The notes: generated by a model not told the origin, from the letters alone. 64,000 bases of DNA from Dermatobacter hominis (GCF_020715685.1 NZ_CP085840.1:62001-126000), one strand, 5' to 3'; positions 54,511 to 62,868 are shown, counted from the first letter of the stretch. Numbers and translations: made by a program.

Positions 54511-55739
54511 CGACGCGCGTCCTGCGGGGCGGCGTGGGCGCCGACGGCGAGCCGTTCGAGCTGCGGGTCGACGACGCCGGCGGGACGATCGTCACCGCCG
54601 GACCCTCGGTGGTCCCCGCCGAGGGCGAGGAGGTGGTCGACTGCGCCGGGCAGGTGGTGCTCGCGGCGCCCGCCGACCCGCACCTCCACCTCGACAAGGT
54701 CGACACCTCCTGGCGGCTGAAGAACCCGACGGACGAGCTGGCCGACGCCGTCCGGGTCTGGACGGGCGGGATCGACCTCCTCGACGCCGACGAGGTGCGC
54801 GACCGGGCCGTCGCGACCATCGACGACTTCGTGGCCAACGGGTGCACCGCCCTCCGCTCCCACGTGAACCTCGGCCCCACGTCGGGCGACGCGCCGCTGA
54901 AGGGCCTGCTCGCGGCCCGGGACGAGGTGGCGGACCGCTGCGACGTCCAGCTCGTCGTCCTGGTGAAGGGCCCGCTGCGCGGCGACGGCGACGGTCCGGT
55001 GGCGGCCCGGGCGGTGATCCGCAGCGCGGTCGACGCCGGTGTCGACCTGATCGGCGGCGCGCCGCACTCCGCGCCCGACCCCGCATCCGACGTCCAGGTC
55101 CTCTTCGCGATGGCGGCCGAGATGGGCGTGGGGGTCGACCTCCACACCGACGAGACGCTCGACCCGGCGGCCACCTCGCTGTCGGTCATGGCCGACGAGA
55201 CCGAGCGCCACGGCTGGGGTGGCTGCGTCACGGCGAGCCACTGCGTGAGCCTGTCGATGCAGCCCGAGGAGCACCAGGCCGCCGTGGCGGCCCGCCTGGC
55301 CGAGGTCGGCGTGGCCGTCGTGGCGCTGCCTGCGACGAACCTCTGGCTGCAGGGCCGGCACGACCCGGTCGGCACGCCGCGCGGCGTCACCGCGGTGCGA
55401 CGGCTGCTCGATGCGGGGGTCGTGGTCGGCTCGGGCGCCGACAACCTGCGCGACCCGTTCTGCCCCGCCGGGCGGGCCGACCCGTTCGAGACGGCGACGT
55501 TGCTGGCGCTGACCGCGCATCTCTCGCCGGCCGAGGCGTGGTGGGCCGTGACCGGCGGGGCCCGTCAGGCCATGGGCGTGGGCGGCGGCGCGCTCGACGT
55601 CGGCGCGCCGGCCGACGTGCTCGCTGCGAGAGGCCGCGACCTGGAGGACGCGATCGCCCGGGCCTCGGCCGAGCGGACCGTGCTGCGGCGCGGCACGGTC
55701 GTCGCCCGCACCTCGGTCACGCGCTCGATCGCACGCTGA
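54507..55739 (+). CDS. amidohydrolase, cytosine-deaminase-like
   Basis: 410 aa metal-dependent hydrolase. PADPHLHLDKVDTSW gives the first metal His pair; SHVNLGP, DLHTDETLDPAAT, ASHCVSLS and SGADNLRDPFCP give the remaining ligands and the catalytic Asp. The order and the DNLRDPF motif match the cytosine deaminase (CodA)/isoguanine deaminase branch. A true cytosine deaminase is possible, but coupling to an FAD oxidase suggests another cyclic amine or amide substrate. Confidence 0.87.
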   Translation: MTTRVLRGGVGADGEPFELRVDDAGGTIVTAGPSVVPAEGEEVVDCAGQVVLAAPADPHLHLDKVDTSWRLKNPTDELADAVRVWTGGIDLLDADEVRDRAVATIDDFVANGCTALRSHVNLGPTSGDAPLKGLLAARDEVADRCDVQLVVLVKGPLRGDGDGPVAARAVIRSAVDAGVDLIGGAPHSAPDPASDVQVLFAMAAEMGVGVDLHTDETLDPAATSLSVMADETERHGWGGCVTASHCVSLSMQPEEHQAAVAARLAEVGVAVVALPATNLWLQGRHDPVGTPRGVTAVRRLLDAGVVVGSGADNLRDPFCPAGRADPFETATLLALTAHLSPAEAWWAVTGGARQAMGVGGGALDVGAPADVLAARGRDLEDAIARASAERTVLRRGTVVARTSVTRSIAR

Positions 55740-55766
55740 GCCGCGCGAGCCGCTCGGGCCGTCGCG

Positions 55767-55946
55767 TCAGTCGCGCTCGGCGTCGAGCTCCTTGAGGCGC
55801 TGCTCGAAGTCCTTGTCGGCGGAGTTGAGGGCGATCTTGCGACCGGCGGCGATCGCGCCGATGGCGAGGGCGATCAGCACCAGCCAGCGCAGCCAGTGCG
55901 AACCGCCGCCGGTCTCGTCGTTGGAGGCGTCAGCAGAATCGGTCAT
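55767..55946 (-). CDS. small single-helix membrane protein
   Basis: 59 aa from ATG 55946 (MTDSADASNDETGGG); a GTG at 55955 would add three residues, but TAGCGT (55954-55959) ends exactly 7 nt before the ATG and would be destroyed as a leader. One membrane helix (LRWLVLIALAIGAIAAGRKIAL) is followed by a charged helical tail EQRLKELDAERD. It is of the type often seen as hypothetical proteins next to tRNA genes in Actinobacteria. Function unknown. Confidence 0.75.
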   Translation of the reverse strand: MTDSADASNDETGGGSHWLRWLVLIALAIGAIAAGRKIALNSADKDFEQRLKELDAERD

Positions 55947-55953
55947 GGCCGAC

Positions 55954-55959
55954 ACGCTA
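55954..55959 (-). promoter_or_regulatory. -10 hexamer TAGCGT, leaderless type
   Basis: Seven nt before ATG 55946. It lies 11 nt from the divergent tRNA promoter hexamer. Confidence 0.5.
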
Positions 55960-55970
55960 CGGCATCCCGC

Positions 55971-55976
55971 TAGAGT
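55971..55976 (+). promoter_or_regulatory. -10 hexamer TAGAGT for tRNA-Leu
   Basis: Eleven nt before the first tRNA base, fitting a start a few bases upstream of the mature 5' end. Confidence 0.5.
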
Positions 55977-55986
55977 TCCGACGCTC

Positions 55987-56069
55987 GCCCGGGTGGCGGA
56001 ATGGCAGACGCGGCGGACTCAAAATCCGCTGTCCGAAAGGGCGTGTGGGTTCAAGTCCCACCCCGGGCA
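55987..56069 (+). tRNA. tRNA-Leu (anticodon CAA)
   Basis: 83 nt class II tRNA. Acceptor GCCCGGG pairs with CCCGGGC (56062-56068), discriminator A at 56069, CCA not encoded. Anticodon stem GCGGA/TCCGC with loop CTCAAAA, anticodon at 56020-56022. Long variable arm; T arm GTGGG-TTCAAGT-CCCAC. Confidence 0.96.
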
Positions 56070-56096
56070 CTCCCGCTGCTCCGACCCGTCGAGCGC

Positions 56097-56639
56097 TCAG
56101 GCCGGCGGGTACTGCGGGGTCGGCGTGAGGTTGGCCACCTCGACGCCCTTCGCCGCGGCGCGGTCCACGAGCTCGTCGTACAGCTCGGGCGTCACGGTGC
56201 GGGTGCGGGACAGCAGGAACCCGCTCAGGCCGGTCGGGTCGCTGACGATCGCCCACCGGTAGTCCGGGTCGAGGTCGACGATCCAGTAGTTCCCCGGCGG
56301 GTCGGCGCCGTTGGCGCCCGTGAAGGACACGTTGAGGCGGGCGTTCGTCGAGTCGACCGGGACGGCGGTGCCGACGATGCGGGACTCGAGGCCGTCGGGC
56401 GAGAAGTAGTTCCCGCTGTTCTCCACCCGGATCGACCCGTCGGGCAGGAGCGAGTACTGCGCGGTCGTGTTGACCAGCCCGACGGAGAAGAACTGCTTGA
56501 TGCTGCCGACCTCGTACCACGTGCCGAGGTAGCGCTCGACGTCGACGGACGGCACGGTGCTCGTCCTCGGGGGGATGGCGGTGCACGCCGCCAGCACGAC
56601 GACGAGGGGGACGAGGACGGTCGCTCGGAGCAGCTTCAT
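56097..56639 (-). CDS. blc: lipocalin-family lipoprotein (Blc-like)
   Basis: 180 aa. Signal peptide with lipobox LAAC, Cys19. Lipocalin motifs: YLGTWYEVGSIKQFF (GxW) and DPDYRWAIVSDP (TDY-like), with the final SRTRTVTPELYDELV helix. Blc proteins bind lysophospholipids or fatty acids at the outer face and are stress-induced. Its ATG overlaps the stop of the CrtO-like gene (ATGA, 56636-56639). GAAGGAA is a visible ribosome binding site. Confidence 0.93.
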   Translation of the reverse strand: MKLLRATVLVPLVVVLAACTAIPPRTSTVPSVDVERYLGTWYEVGSIKQFFSVGLVNTTAQYSLLPDGSIRVENSGNYFSPDGLESRIVGTAVPVDSTNARLNVSFTGANGADPPGNYWIVDLDPDYRWAIVSDPTGLSGFLLSRTRTVTPELYDELVDRAAAKGVEVANLTPTPQYPPA

Positions 56640-57187
56640 GTGGGTTCCTTCGGCTGCGAGCGCCGGTCGGATGCGCGGTCGGCACTGCGAGCAGCTCGGC
56701 CCGGGCGGTCGGCACGGCAGCGCAGGATGCGACCGATGCGGAGCCGGTTGCTGCGCTGGATGCAGATGAACGGCGAGTGCGCGACGACGCCGAACGCCAC
56801 CATCGCGACGCCCAGGCGCAGCGGGCACCAGATCAGGAAGAGGGGGCCGGCCGCGAGGTTCGCCCAGTGGACGAGCTCGGCCCGCCGGGTCTCGGCGGCG
56901 AACCGCAGGAGGTCGGCGTCCGACGAGCCGCCGAGATGCCGCTTGGACGTGCCGCCGGCGAAGATCGCCCCGCCCTCGGGCAGCGTGTCCTTCCACCGGT
57001 TGATCCGCAGCGTCCGCTGGTAGAGGCGCCCGTCGCGCTCGATGCGCCTCGGTCGGGTCAGCCAGGTGTCGTGGTCGATCCGCCGCTCGGGCAACCGGTT
57101 GCCGACGAAGCCCGTCACGACGCCGATCACCGCCCATGCCGCGCAGGACACGAGGACCGCGGCGATGTCGTCGAGGGGGAGGGCCAT
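56636..57187 (-). CDS. glycosyl-4,4'-diaponeurosporenoate acyltransferase (CrtO)-like membrane protein
   Basis: 183 aa. Hydrophobic segments lie at about residues 9-28 and 108-135. The core INRWKDTLPEGGAIFAGGTSKRHL followed by ETRRAELVHWANLAAGPLF matches the CrtO acyltransferase family of staphyloxanthin synthesis. Homologues outside staphylococci occur without the pathway and their substrate is unknown. It is translationally coupled to the lipocalin. Start ATG 57187; no clear promoter seen. Confidence 0.78.
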   Translation of the reverse strand: MALPLDDIAAVLVSCAAWAVIGVVTGFVGNRLPERRIDHDTWLTRPRRIERDGRLYQRTLRINRWKDTLPEGGAIFAGGTSKRHLGGSSDADLLRFAAETRRAELVHWANLAAGPLFLIWCPLRLGVAMVAFGVVAHSPFICIQRSNRLRIGRILRCRADRPGRAARSADRASDRRSQPKEPT

Positions 57188-57275
57188 GCGTTCGGTGGAC
57201 GTCGTGGGTGAGCGGCGGGGCAGCGGACCGGCGTGCGGGTCGGGACCGGAGGGGCGTCCCGACCCGCACGGGGGG

Positions 57276-58016
57276 TCACCGGGTGGTCGGGATGGTGCTG
57301 ATCAGGGCCTGGAGCGTGCCGTCCGCGGCGGAGCCCACCACGTAGACGTTGGTCAGGACCTTCCGCTGGAGGCGCACGTCGTCGAGCGACAGCACGACCT
57401 GGTCGGTGCCGGCGACGCGGACGTCAGCGGTGTAGGCCAGCCAGGTCGGGAACACGAACCGGGCCTGCGCGCCGTTGGGAGCGGCGGTGACCGCCTGCAG
57501 CTTGAGCCAGGTCAGCGTGCGGCTGAGGGGGAACAGACCGAGGTCCACGTCGACGGCGGGGGCCGCCGCGGCGTGGTGGAGGGCGATCGCCCCGAAGCCC
57601 GGCCAGGGGCGGCTGGTGTCGTTCGAGAAGACGTTGATGCCCGGCGTGCCGGCGGCGTCCACGTAGCTCGCCACGAGCGAGAAGCTGCCCTTGGCGGGCA
57701 CGGCGACCGACCGGTCGATGAGGGTGGTCGCCCCGTCCGGGGTCCGGATCTCGACGTCGTAGGTGCCGGCGGGCAGGGTCACGGGGCCGGCGGTGGAGCC
57801 GAAGGTGAAGTCGTCGAGCAGGCGGTCGCCGTCGACGTACACGTCGACGGGGGTGCCGGGCCCGGTCGCCGAGTCGGGGAGGGGGAGCCCGTGCACGACG
57901 TACACCTGGGCGCCACTCGACGGTGGGGACCCCTTCGAGGCCGTCGCACCGGCGGCGGCGGGGAGGACGAGCACGGCGGCAAGTGCGGCCATGAGTCCGA
58001 TCAAGGTCTTGCGCAT
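57276..58016 (-). CDS. secreted DUF4397 domain protein
   Basis: 246 aa. Signal peptide (MRKTLIGLMAALAAVLVLPAA, cleavage near residue 25). The body is a beta-sandwich repeat of DUF4397 type: QVYVVHGLPLPD, VDVYVDGDRLLDDF, LPAGTYDVEIRTPDG, FSLVASYVDAAG and a second half, VDVDLGLFPL and onward. GAGGAG precedes the ATG. The gene is divergent from an ECF sigma gene, 226 nt apart, and may be its target. Envelope or surface role inferred. Confidence 0.88.
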   Translation of the reverse strand: MRKTLIGLMAALAAVLVLPAAAGATASKGSPPSSGAQVYVVHGLPLPDSATGPGTPVDVYVDGDRLLDDFTFGSTAGPVTLPAGTYDVEIRTPDGATTLIDRSVAVPAKGSFSLVASYVDAAGTPGINVFSNDTSRPWPGFGAIALHHAAAAPAVDVDLGLFPLSRTLTWLKLQAVTAAPNGAQARFVFPTWLAYTADVRVAGTDQVVLSLDDVRLQRKVLTNVYVVGSAADGTLQALISTIPTTR

Positions 58017-58037
58017 GGTTGCTCCTCGGATCGATGG

Positions 58038-58055
58038 GACCGCCGGTCGGCGGTC
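58038..58055. other. leader hairpin of the DUF4397 gene
   Basis: GACCGCC (58038-58044), GGTC, GGCGGTC (58049-58055): a perfect 7-bp stem about 22 nt before ATG 58016. Confidence 0.45.
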
Positions 58056-58083
58056 TCCCGGTCCTTCGATCCGGCGGCACGGT

Positions 58084-58130
58084 CGGATGCAGGTGCACCC
58101 GGATCGTGTGCTTTTGACCCGATGCATCCG
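58084..58130. promoter_or_regulatory. inverted repeat in the sigma/DUF4397 divergent region
   Basis: CGGATGCA (58084-58091) and TGCATCCG (58123-58130) are perfect arms 31 nt apart. The only T-rich tract of the region (CTTTTGACC, 58111-58119) lies between them. A regulator site or ECF promoter would be expected here; I cannot assign either. Confidence 0.4.
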
Positions 58131-58229
58131 GACGGCCGTCGGCGACGAACCACGAGATGTGCTCGCCGGTGCCATCGCCCCGACCTCCGACCTCCGCCAC
58201 CCGATGGACGCCGGGTCGCGGACGGCCGG

Positions 58230-58235
58230 TAGTGT
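58230..58235 (+). promoter_or_regulatory. -10 hexamer TAGTGT, leaderless type (sigma gene)
   Basis: Seven nt before ATG 58243. Confidence 0.45.
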
Positions 58236-58242
58236 CCGGCTG

Positions 58243-58803
58243 ATGAGGACCCGGACGTCCGACGACGACGTCGCGGAGGCGTTCGTCGCCGGCGAGCCCG
58301 ATGCGCTGCGCCGGGTCTACGACCGCCACCAGCGTGCGGTCTTCACGTACTGCCGCCGGTTCGTCTCGGACCACGCCGCGGACGTGACGCAGGAGGTGTT
58401 TCTGGCCGCGTGGCGGTCGCGGCAGCGGTTCGACCCGACGTCGGGCTCGCTCGCCGGGTGGATCATGGGGATCGCCCGCTTCAAGGTGATCGACCACGTG
58501 CGGGGGACGTACCGGAACGCATCGGTGGCGGCCGGCGACCTCGTCGACCTGTCCGCCGACGGCAGCTCGGCCACCACCGACCCCGCCCTCGAGCTGGTCG
58601 CCACGCGCATCCTCGTCGCCGAGGCGCTGGCGCACCTCGAGGAGCCGGGCAGCACGTGGATCCGGCTCGCGTTCATCGACGGGCTGTCGCACTCCGAGAT
58701 CGCCGAGCGCACGGGCGCGCCGCTCGGGACCGTGAAGAGCTCGATCCGCCGGGGGTTGGAGCGGATCCGTCGAGACCTGGAGGCGTTCGATGGCGAGGCC
58801 TGA
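58243..58803 (+). CDS. ECF-type RNA polymerase sigma factor
   Basis: 186 aa. Region 2 (RRVYDRHQRAVFTYCRRF, then HAADVTQEVFLAAWRSRQRF) binds core and the -10; region 4 (IRLAFIDGLSHSEIAERTGAPLGTVKSSIRRGLERIRRDL) binds the -35. Length and the following RskA-like gene place it near the SigK/ECF19 group. It overlaps the anti-sigma gene by 14 nt. ATG 58243 lies 7 nt after TAGTGT. Likely stress-responsive; signal unknown. Confidence 0.95.
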   Translation: MRTRTSDDDVAEAFVAGEPDALRRVYDRHQRAVFTYCRRFVSDHAADVTQEVFLAAWRSRQRFDPTSGSLAGWIMGIARFKVIDHVRGTYRNASVAAGDLVDLSADGSSATTDPALELVATRILVAEALAHLEEPGSTWIRLAFIDGLSHSEIAERTGAPLGTVKSSIRRGLERIRRDLEAFDGEA

Positions 58804-59548
58804 CGTCGGCGGCGGCGGTCCCGTGGGTCCCGGACCCGACGACGGGTTCGGACGCGAGGCCGACCTCGTGCGCTCGCTGGGCGACGAGCCCGTCGAGCTG
58901 GTCGACGCGCCCGACGGCCTGTGGGACCGCATCGCCGCCGCGGTCGAGGCCGAGGACGCGCCCGGCCGAGCCGGCGCGTCCGAGCAGACCGGGCCCGGCG
59001 CAGGTGCCGACTCCGACCGGGTCCGCTTCACCGTGCACGACGGCGAGGGCGCGGCCACCACGTCCCGCACCGCCGCTGCCGGTGCCGACCGGGGCCACCG
59101 CTGGCGCACGGTCGTGCTCGGCGCCGCCGCGGTGGTCGCGGTGCTCGCCATCGGCGCCGGCGTCGTCGTGGCCACCCGGGACGAGGGCCCGACCGAGGTG
59201 GCGGCCGCCGAGCTGGCGCCGTTCGACGGCGCCCAGGTCGGCGCGGCCGGCGGCCGGGTCGAGCTCATCGAGGACGGCGACCAGGTCCGCCTCCGCGTCG
59301 ACATGCACGACCTGCCGGCGCCCGCGCCGGGGACCTTCTACGAGCTGTGGCTGCTCGACCCCGAGACCGGCGAGCCGGTCTCCATCGCGACGATGAAGGA
59401 CGGCTCGAGCGACGTGACCACCGACATCGACGTCCCTCCCGGGACCGACACGGCGCGGTTCGACGTCGTCGACGTGTCGGTGCAGGAGGAGGCGGCCGGT
59501 CCGGAGCACTCGGGCGACAGCGTCCTCCGGGGCACGCTCTCGGCCTGA
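58790..59548 (+). CDS. membrane-bound anti-sigma factor (RskA-like C-terminal domain)
   Basis: 252 aa. Soluble N-terminus (1-104) without the zinc motif HxxxCxxC, one membrane helix at about 106-128 (VVLGAAAVVAVLAIGAGVV), and an external RskA-type domain: VRLRVDMHDLPAPAPGTFYELWLLDPETG, DIDVPPGTD. In the family the external domain receives a signal and regulated proteolysis frees the sigma factor. GGAGG lies 6 nt before the ATG, inside the sigma gene. The N-terminal sigma-binding part is unusually Gly/Pro-rich. Confidence 0.9.
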   Translation: MARPDVGGGGPVGPGPDDGFGREADLVRSLGDEPVELVDAPDGLWDRIAAAVEAEDAPGRAGASEQTGPGAGADSDRVRFTVHDGEGAATTSRTAAAGADRGHRWRTVVLGAAAVVAVLAIGAGVVVATRDEGPTEVAAAELAPFDGAQVGAAGGRVELIEDGDQVRLRVDMHDLPAPAPGTFYELWLLDPETGEPVSIATMKDGSSDVTTDIDVPPGTDTARFDVVDVSVQEEAAGPEHSGDSVLRGTLSA

Positions 59549-59627
59549 GCCGTCGCCGGTGCACCCGATGGGGCCCGTGCACATGATCGCCGGCGTGCCG
59601 GACGCCTGAGCGGGGAAGGGTCGGAGC

Positions 59628-61124
59628 ATGTCCTCTGTACTGGTCGCCGGCGCCACCGGCTACGTCGGCGGCCGTCTGGTCCCCGAGCTCCTTGCCGCGG
59701 GCCACGCGGTCCGCTGCGTCGTCCGGGACCCCGCCAAGCTCGGCGACGCCTGGTGGCGGGACCGGGTCGAGGTCGTCCGCGGGGACGTGACGGACGCGGC
59801 GTCGATGGACCGGGCGCTCGACGGCGTCGACGTCGCCTACTACCTGGTCCACTCGATGGCCGGGTCCCGCGACTTCGAGGCGCTCGACCGGACCGCGGCG
59901 ACCTGCGTGGCCGAGGCCGCGGCGCGGGCGGGCACGGGTCGGATCGTCTACCTCGGCGGCCTCGGTCGGGACGACGACCCGCACATGTCGCCGCACCTGG
60001 GCAGCCGCCACGAGGTCGGCCGCCTGCTGGCCTCGGGCCCGACCCCGGTGACCGAGCTGCGAGCCGCGATCATCATCGGATCCGGCTCGGCGAGCTTCGA
60101 GATGCTGCGCTACCTCGTCGAGGTGCTCCCGGTCATGGTCGCCCCGAGGTGGGTGGACCGGCGCTGCCAGCCGATCGCGGTCCGCGACGTGCTCGCCGGC
60201 CTCGTGGCGGCGATCGACGACGACGCCGAGGGCCACCACGTGGTCGAGGTCGGCGGGCCCGACGTCCTCACCTATCGGGAGATGATGAGCCTGTACGCCG
60301 AGGTCGCCGGCCTGGCGCACCGCATCGTCATCCCGGTGCCGGTGCTGACGCCGCGCCTGTCGTCGCTCTGGGTCAGCCTGGTCACGCCGCTGCCGGCGAA
60401 CCTGGCCCGGCCGCTGGTCGACAGCCTGGTGGTCGACGTGGTCGTCACCCGCCCGCCGGGTCCGCCGTTCCCCGACCCGGCCACGTCTCTGCCGTTCCGC
60501 GACGCGGTGGCGCTCGCACTGCAGCGCTCGGCGAGCCTGCAGGTGGCGACGCGCTGGTCCGACGCGTCGCTGCCCGGTCGCTCGCCCTCGGATCCGATGC
60601 CGACCGACGCCGCCTGGGCGGGCGGCTCGATCCTGGTCGACGAGAAGGTGGTCGAGGCGCCGGGGGCGACCCCGGAGTCGCTGTTCCGGGTCGTTGCGGG
60701 CATCGGCGGCGACCGAGGCTGGTACGTCACGCGCCTGCTGTGGGAGGCACGCGGCTGGATCGACAAGCTGGTGGGCGGCGTCGGCATGCGGCGGGGCCGG
60801 CGGCACCCCGACGAGCTGTGGATCGGCGACGCACTCGACTTCTGGCGGGTGGAGGCGGTCGAACCGGACCGGCTCGTGCGGCTCCGGGCCGAGATGCGGC
60901 TCCCGGGCCAGGCGTGGCTGGAGTGGCGGATCGAGCCCGACGGCGCCGGCGGCCGTCTCGAGCAGCGCGCCATCTTCGCCCCGAAGGGCCTGGCCGGCCG
61001 GGCCTACTGGTACGCCCTGCTTCCGTTCCACGCCGTGATCTTCGGGCGGCTCGCCGCCCGGCTCACGGCCGCCGCGACCGCGGCGTCGGGCCCGGCGACG
61101 GTCAGCGGGGGCGCAGGTCCATGA
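59628..61124 (+). CDS. NAD(P)-binding SDR with C-terminal DUF2867 domain
   Basis: 498 aa. N-terminal atypical SDR (VLVAGATGYVGGRLVPELL, DVAYYLVHSM) and, from about residue 330, a DUF2867 START-like domain (SLFRVVAGIGGDRGWYV, then LPGQAWLEWRIEPDGAGGRLEQRAIFAPKGLAG). This fusion is common near sigma/anti-sigma genes and photolyase or lipocalin genes in stress-response islands. Substrate unknown. Its 3' end overlaps the convergent SDR end by 23 nt. Confidence 0.92.
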   Translation: MSSVLVAGATGYVGGRLVPELLAAGHAVRCVVRDPAKLGDAWWRDRVEVVRGDVTDAASMDRALDGVDVAYYLVHSMAGSRDFEALDRTAATCVAEAAARAGTGRIVYLGGLGRDDDPHMSPHLGSRHEVGRLLASGPTPVTELRAAIIIGSGSASFEMLRYLVEVLPVMVAPRWVDRRCQPIAVRDVLAGLVAAIDDDAEGHHVVEVGGPDVLTYREMMSLYAEVAGLAHRIVIPVPVLTPRLSSLWVSLVTPLPANLARPLVDSLVVDVVVTRPPGPPFPDPATSLPFRDAVALALQRSASLQVATRWSDASLPGRSPSDPMPTDAAWAGGSILVDEKVVEAPGATPESLFRVVAGIGGDRGWYVTRLLWEARGWIDKLVGGVGMRRGRRHPDELWIGDALDFWRVEAVEPDRLVRLRAEMRLPGQAWLEWRIEPDGAGGRLEQRAIFAPKGLAGRAYWYALLPFHAVIFGRLAARLTAAATAASGPATVSGGAGP

Positions 61125-61938
61125 GCGTCGTGGCGATCCGCCGCCGGATCGGCTCGGGCACCAGGCGCGCCAGCGCCGGGAGCGAGGAGCCGAAGCCGAC
61201 GCGCACGTGCGCAGGTGGGCGGTCGTCGAGCGCGGCGCCGGCGATCGTCCTGGCGACGACGGCCGGGTCCTCGAACCGAGGCTCGAGCAGGTCGACGAGC
61301 GTGCTCCACCGCTGACGGCCCGCCGCGGTCGTCGCGTCGCCACCCGCGGTCACGTCGGCGCCGGCGTCCTGCCACACGTCGGTGGCGATCGCGCCGCACT
61401 CGACCACGACGATCTCGACCCCGCGGGCCTCGAGCTCGAGCCGCCACACGTCCGACAGCGCCTCGAGCGCCGCCTTGGCCGCGGCGTACCAACCCGTGAA
61501 GGGCACGAGGCCGTCGGAGACCATCGAGCTGACCTGCACGATGCGGCGACAGCCGCCCACGGCGATCGCCTCCCGAGCCAGGCGGACCGGACCGACCACC
61601 AGCGCGTCGAGCTGGTGGCGGGCGTCGTCGTCGTCGATGTCGACGACCGCACCCAGCAGGGCCGAACCCGCGTTGTTCACCACGACGTCGGGACGGTGCC
61701 GGACGGCGACCTCCCGGCAGCCGTCGGCGTCGGTCACGTCGAGCCGGTCGACGGTGAGGCGATCGTCGGCCAGGTCGGCGGCCCTCAGGCCGTCGAGCCG
61801 ATCGAGCTCGGCGCGGAGCTCGTGCTCGGCGTCGTCGCTGCGCACGGTCGCCACGACCCGCGCCCCGCGGCGCAGCAGCGCCGCGACGATGGCCGTGCCG
61901 AGCCCGGAGTTGGCGCCGGTGACGAGGACGGTGGTCAC
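61102..61938 (-). CDS. SDR family oxidoreductase
   Basis: 278 aa from GTG 61938 (VTTVLVTGANSGLGTAIVA). TGANSGLG dinucleotide site, VVNNAGSALLG, catalytic Ser in QVSSMVSDG and YAAAKAALEAL Tyr-Lys. The type is the classical SDR of actinobacterial lipid or ketone metabolism. GTG overlaps the upstream SRPBCC stop by 4 nt (GTGA). Part of a four-gene unit with 61935, 62417 and 62869. Confidence 0.92.
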   Translation of the reverse strand: MTTVLVTGANSGLGTAIVAALLRRGARVVATVRSDDAEHELRAELDRLDGLRAADLADDRLTVDRLDVTDADGCREVAVRHRPDVVVNNAGSALLGAVVDIDDDDARHQLDALVVGPVRLAREAIAVGGCRRIVQVSSMVSDGLVPFTGWYAAAKAALEALSDVWRLELEARGVEIVVVECGAIATDVWQDAGADVTAGGDATTAAGRQRWSTLVDLLEPRFEDPAVVARTIAGAALDDRPPAHVRVGFGSSLPALARLVPEPIRRRIATTLMDLRPR

Positions 61939-62417
61939 GATCCGGGCCGGCGGCGCGTCGCCGTCGCGTCGGCGGCCGCCTCGGCCCGTGCCGCCACGCC
62001 GCGCACGACGACCGCGAGCTCCTCGGCGACGCGCCGCTCCACGCCGAGCCGTCCGGCCAGGCGGCCGAGCGGGCCGAAGGGCAGCTCGTAGGTGGCCGAC
62101 ACGGTCAGTCGGGTGCGGCCGTCGTCGAGCTCCTCCAGGTCCTCGGCGAGCCGGTAGCCGGTGCCGGGCGCGATCGAGCCGTCGACGACGAGCCGGCGCG
62201 GCTCGTCGAGCTCGAGGACCGTCCAGTCCGACGTCCAGCGCCGCCCGGCCAGGCGGACCGTCTGGCGGAACCGCTGGCCGACCTCTCGCAACGGGCCGTC
62301 GACGACGACGTCGGTGGTGCTCTCGGACAGCTCGGGGAGCACCGAGACGTCGGCCAGGACCTCCCACACCGCAGCGATCGGGGCGTCGACCACGCGCGCC
62401 TCGCGCAGGGTGCCCAT
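61935..62417 (-). CDS. SRPBCC family protein (polyketide cyclase/dehydrase-like)
   Basis: 160 aa START-like fold: EARVVDAPIAAVWEVLADVSVLPELSES opens the fold, TVRLAGRRWTSDWTVLELDEPRRLV follows, and the C-terminal helix is Ala/Arg-rich. Binds hydrophobic ligands in this family. The ATG overlaps the preceding stop by one base (TGATG) and its own stop overlaps the SDR start, so it is tightly coupled on both sides. Confidence 0.87.
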   Translation of the reverse strand: MGTLREARVVDAPIAAVWEVLADVSVLPELSESTTDVVVDGPLREVGQRFRQTVRLAGRRWTSDWTVLELDEPRRLVVDGSIAPGTGYRLAEDLEELDDGRTRLTVSATYELPFGPLGRLAGRLGVERRVAEELAVVVRGVAARAEAAADATATRRRPGS

Positions 62418-62791
62418 CAGCTCGTCGCCTCGCCGGGCCCCGTGGTGCGGAGCACCGCGATCGCGCCGAGCGGGTCGACGCGGTGCACGTCGGCCTCGAC
62501 GAGGTCGGTCCCGCCGCGCCCGATCACGACCGGTGCGGGGTCGTCGTCCAGGTTGGCCACCCAGTCGGAGCGGCGCCGCACCGTGCCGACCACCATGTGG
62601 CGGCCGGCCCGCAGAGTGAGGAGCGGCCGGAAGCTGCGCTCGCCGCTGCGGCGGCCCGTCGCGCCGAGGACGACCAGGCCTGCGCCGAGCGGTGCGGGGG
62701 CCAGCCAGCCGCGTCGGACGACGGGCTCGACGACGGAGTTGAGAGCCTGGAAGGCCAGCGCGGCGCAACGGCGGATCGGTGGGGCGTCCAT
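62417..62791 (-). CDS. F420-dependent nitroreductase-like protein (Ddn/FDOR family)
   Basis: 124 aa. The split beta-barrel core of deazaflavin-dependent oxidoreductases: LVVLGATGRRSGERSFRPLLTL, HMVVGTVRRRSDWVANLDDDP and VRVI-like strands after it. The family binds F420 or heme and reduces quinones and nitro compounds; coupling to a START protein, an SDR and a desaturase-like flavoprotein suggests a lipid or isoprenoid substrate. Slightly shorter than typical (about 140-150 aa). Confidence 0.85.
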   Translation of the reverse strand: MDAPPIRRCAALAFQALNSVVEPVVRRGWLAPAPLGAGLVVLGATGRRSGERSFRPLLTLRAGRHMVVGTVRRRSDWVANLDDDPAPVVIGRGGTDLVEADVHRVDPLGAIAVLRTTGPGEATS

Positions 62792-62868
62792 GGGCGTTCC
62801 ACTACCCGCTCACGCCCCGGGTGAACCCGACCCCGCCACCTGTCACCTCCGCGGCAGCGGCTCGGCCG

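Noticed and set aside
54507-55739. Firm assignment of the amidohydrolase as cytosine deaminase codA
   Set aside because: Metal motifs fit, but related deaminases and amidases share them and the partner FAD oxidase points to another substrate.
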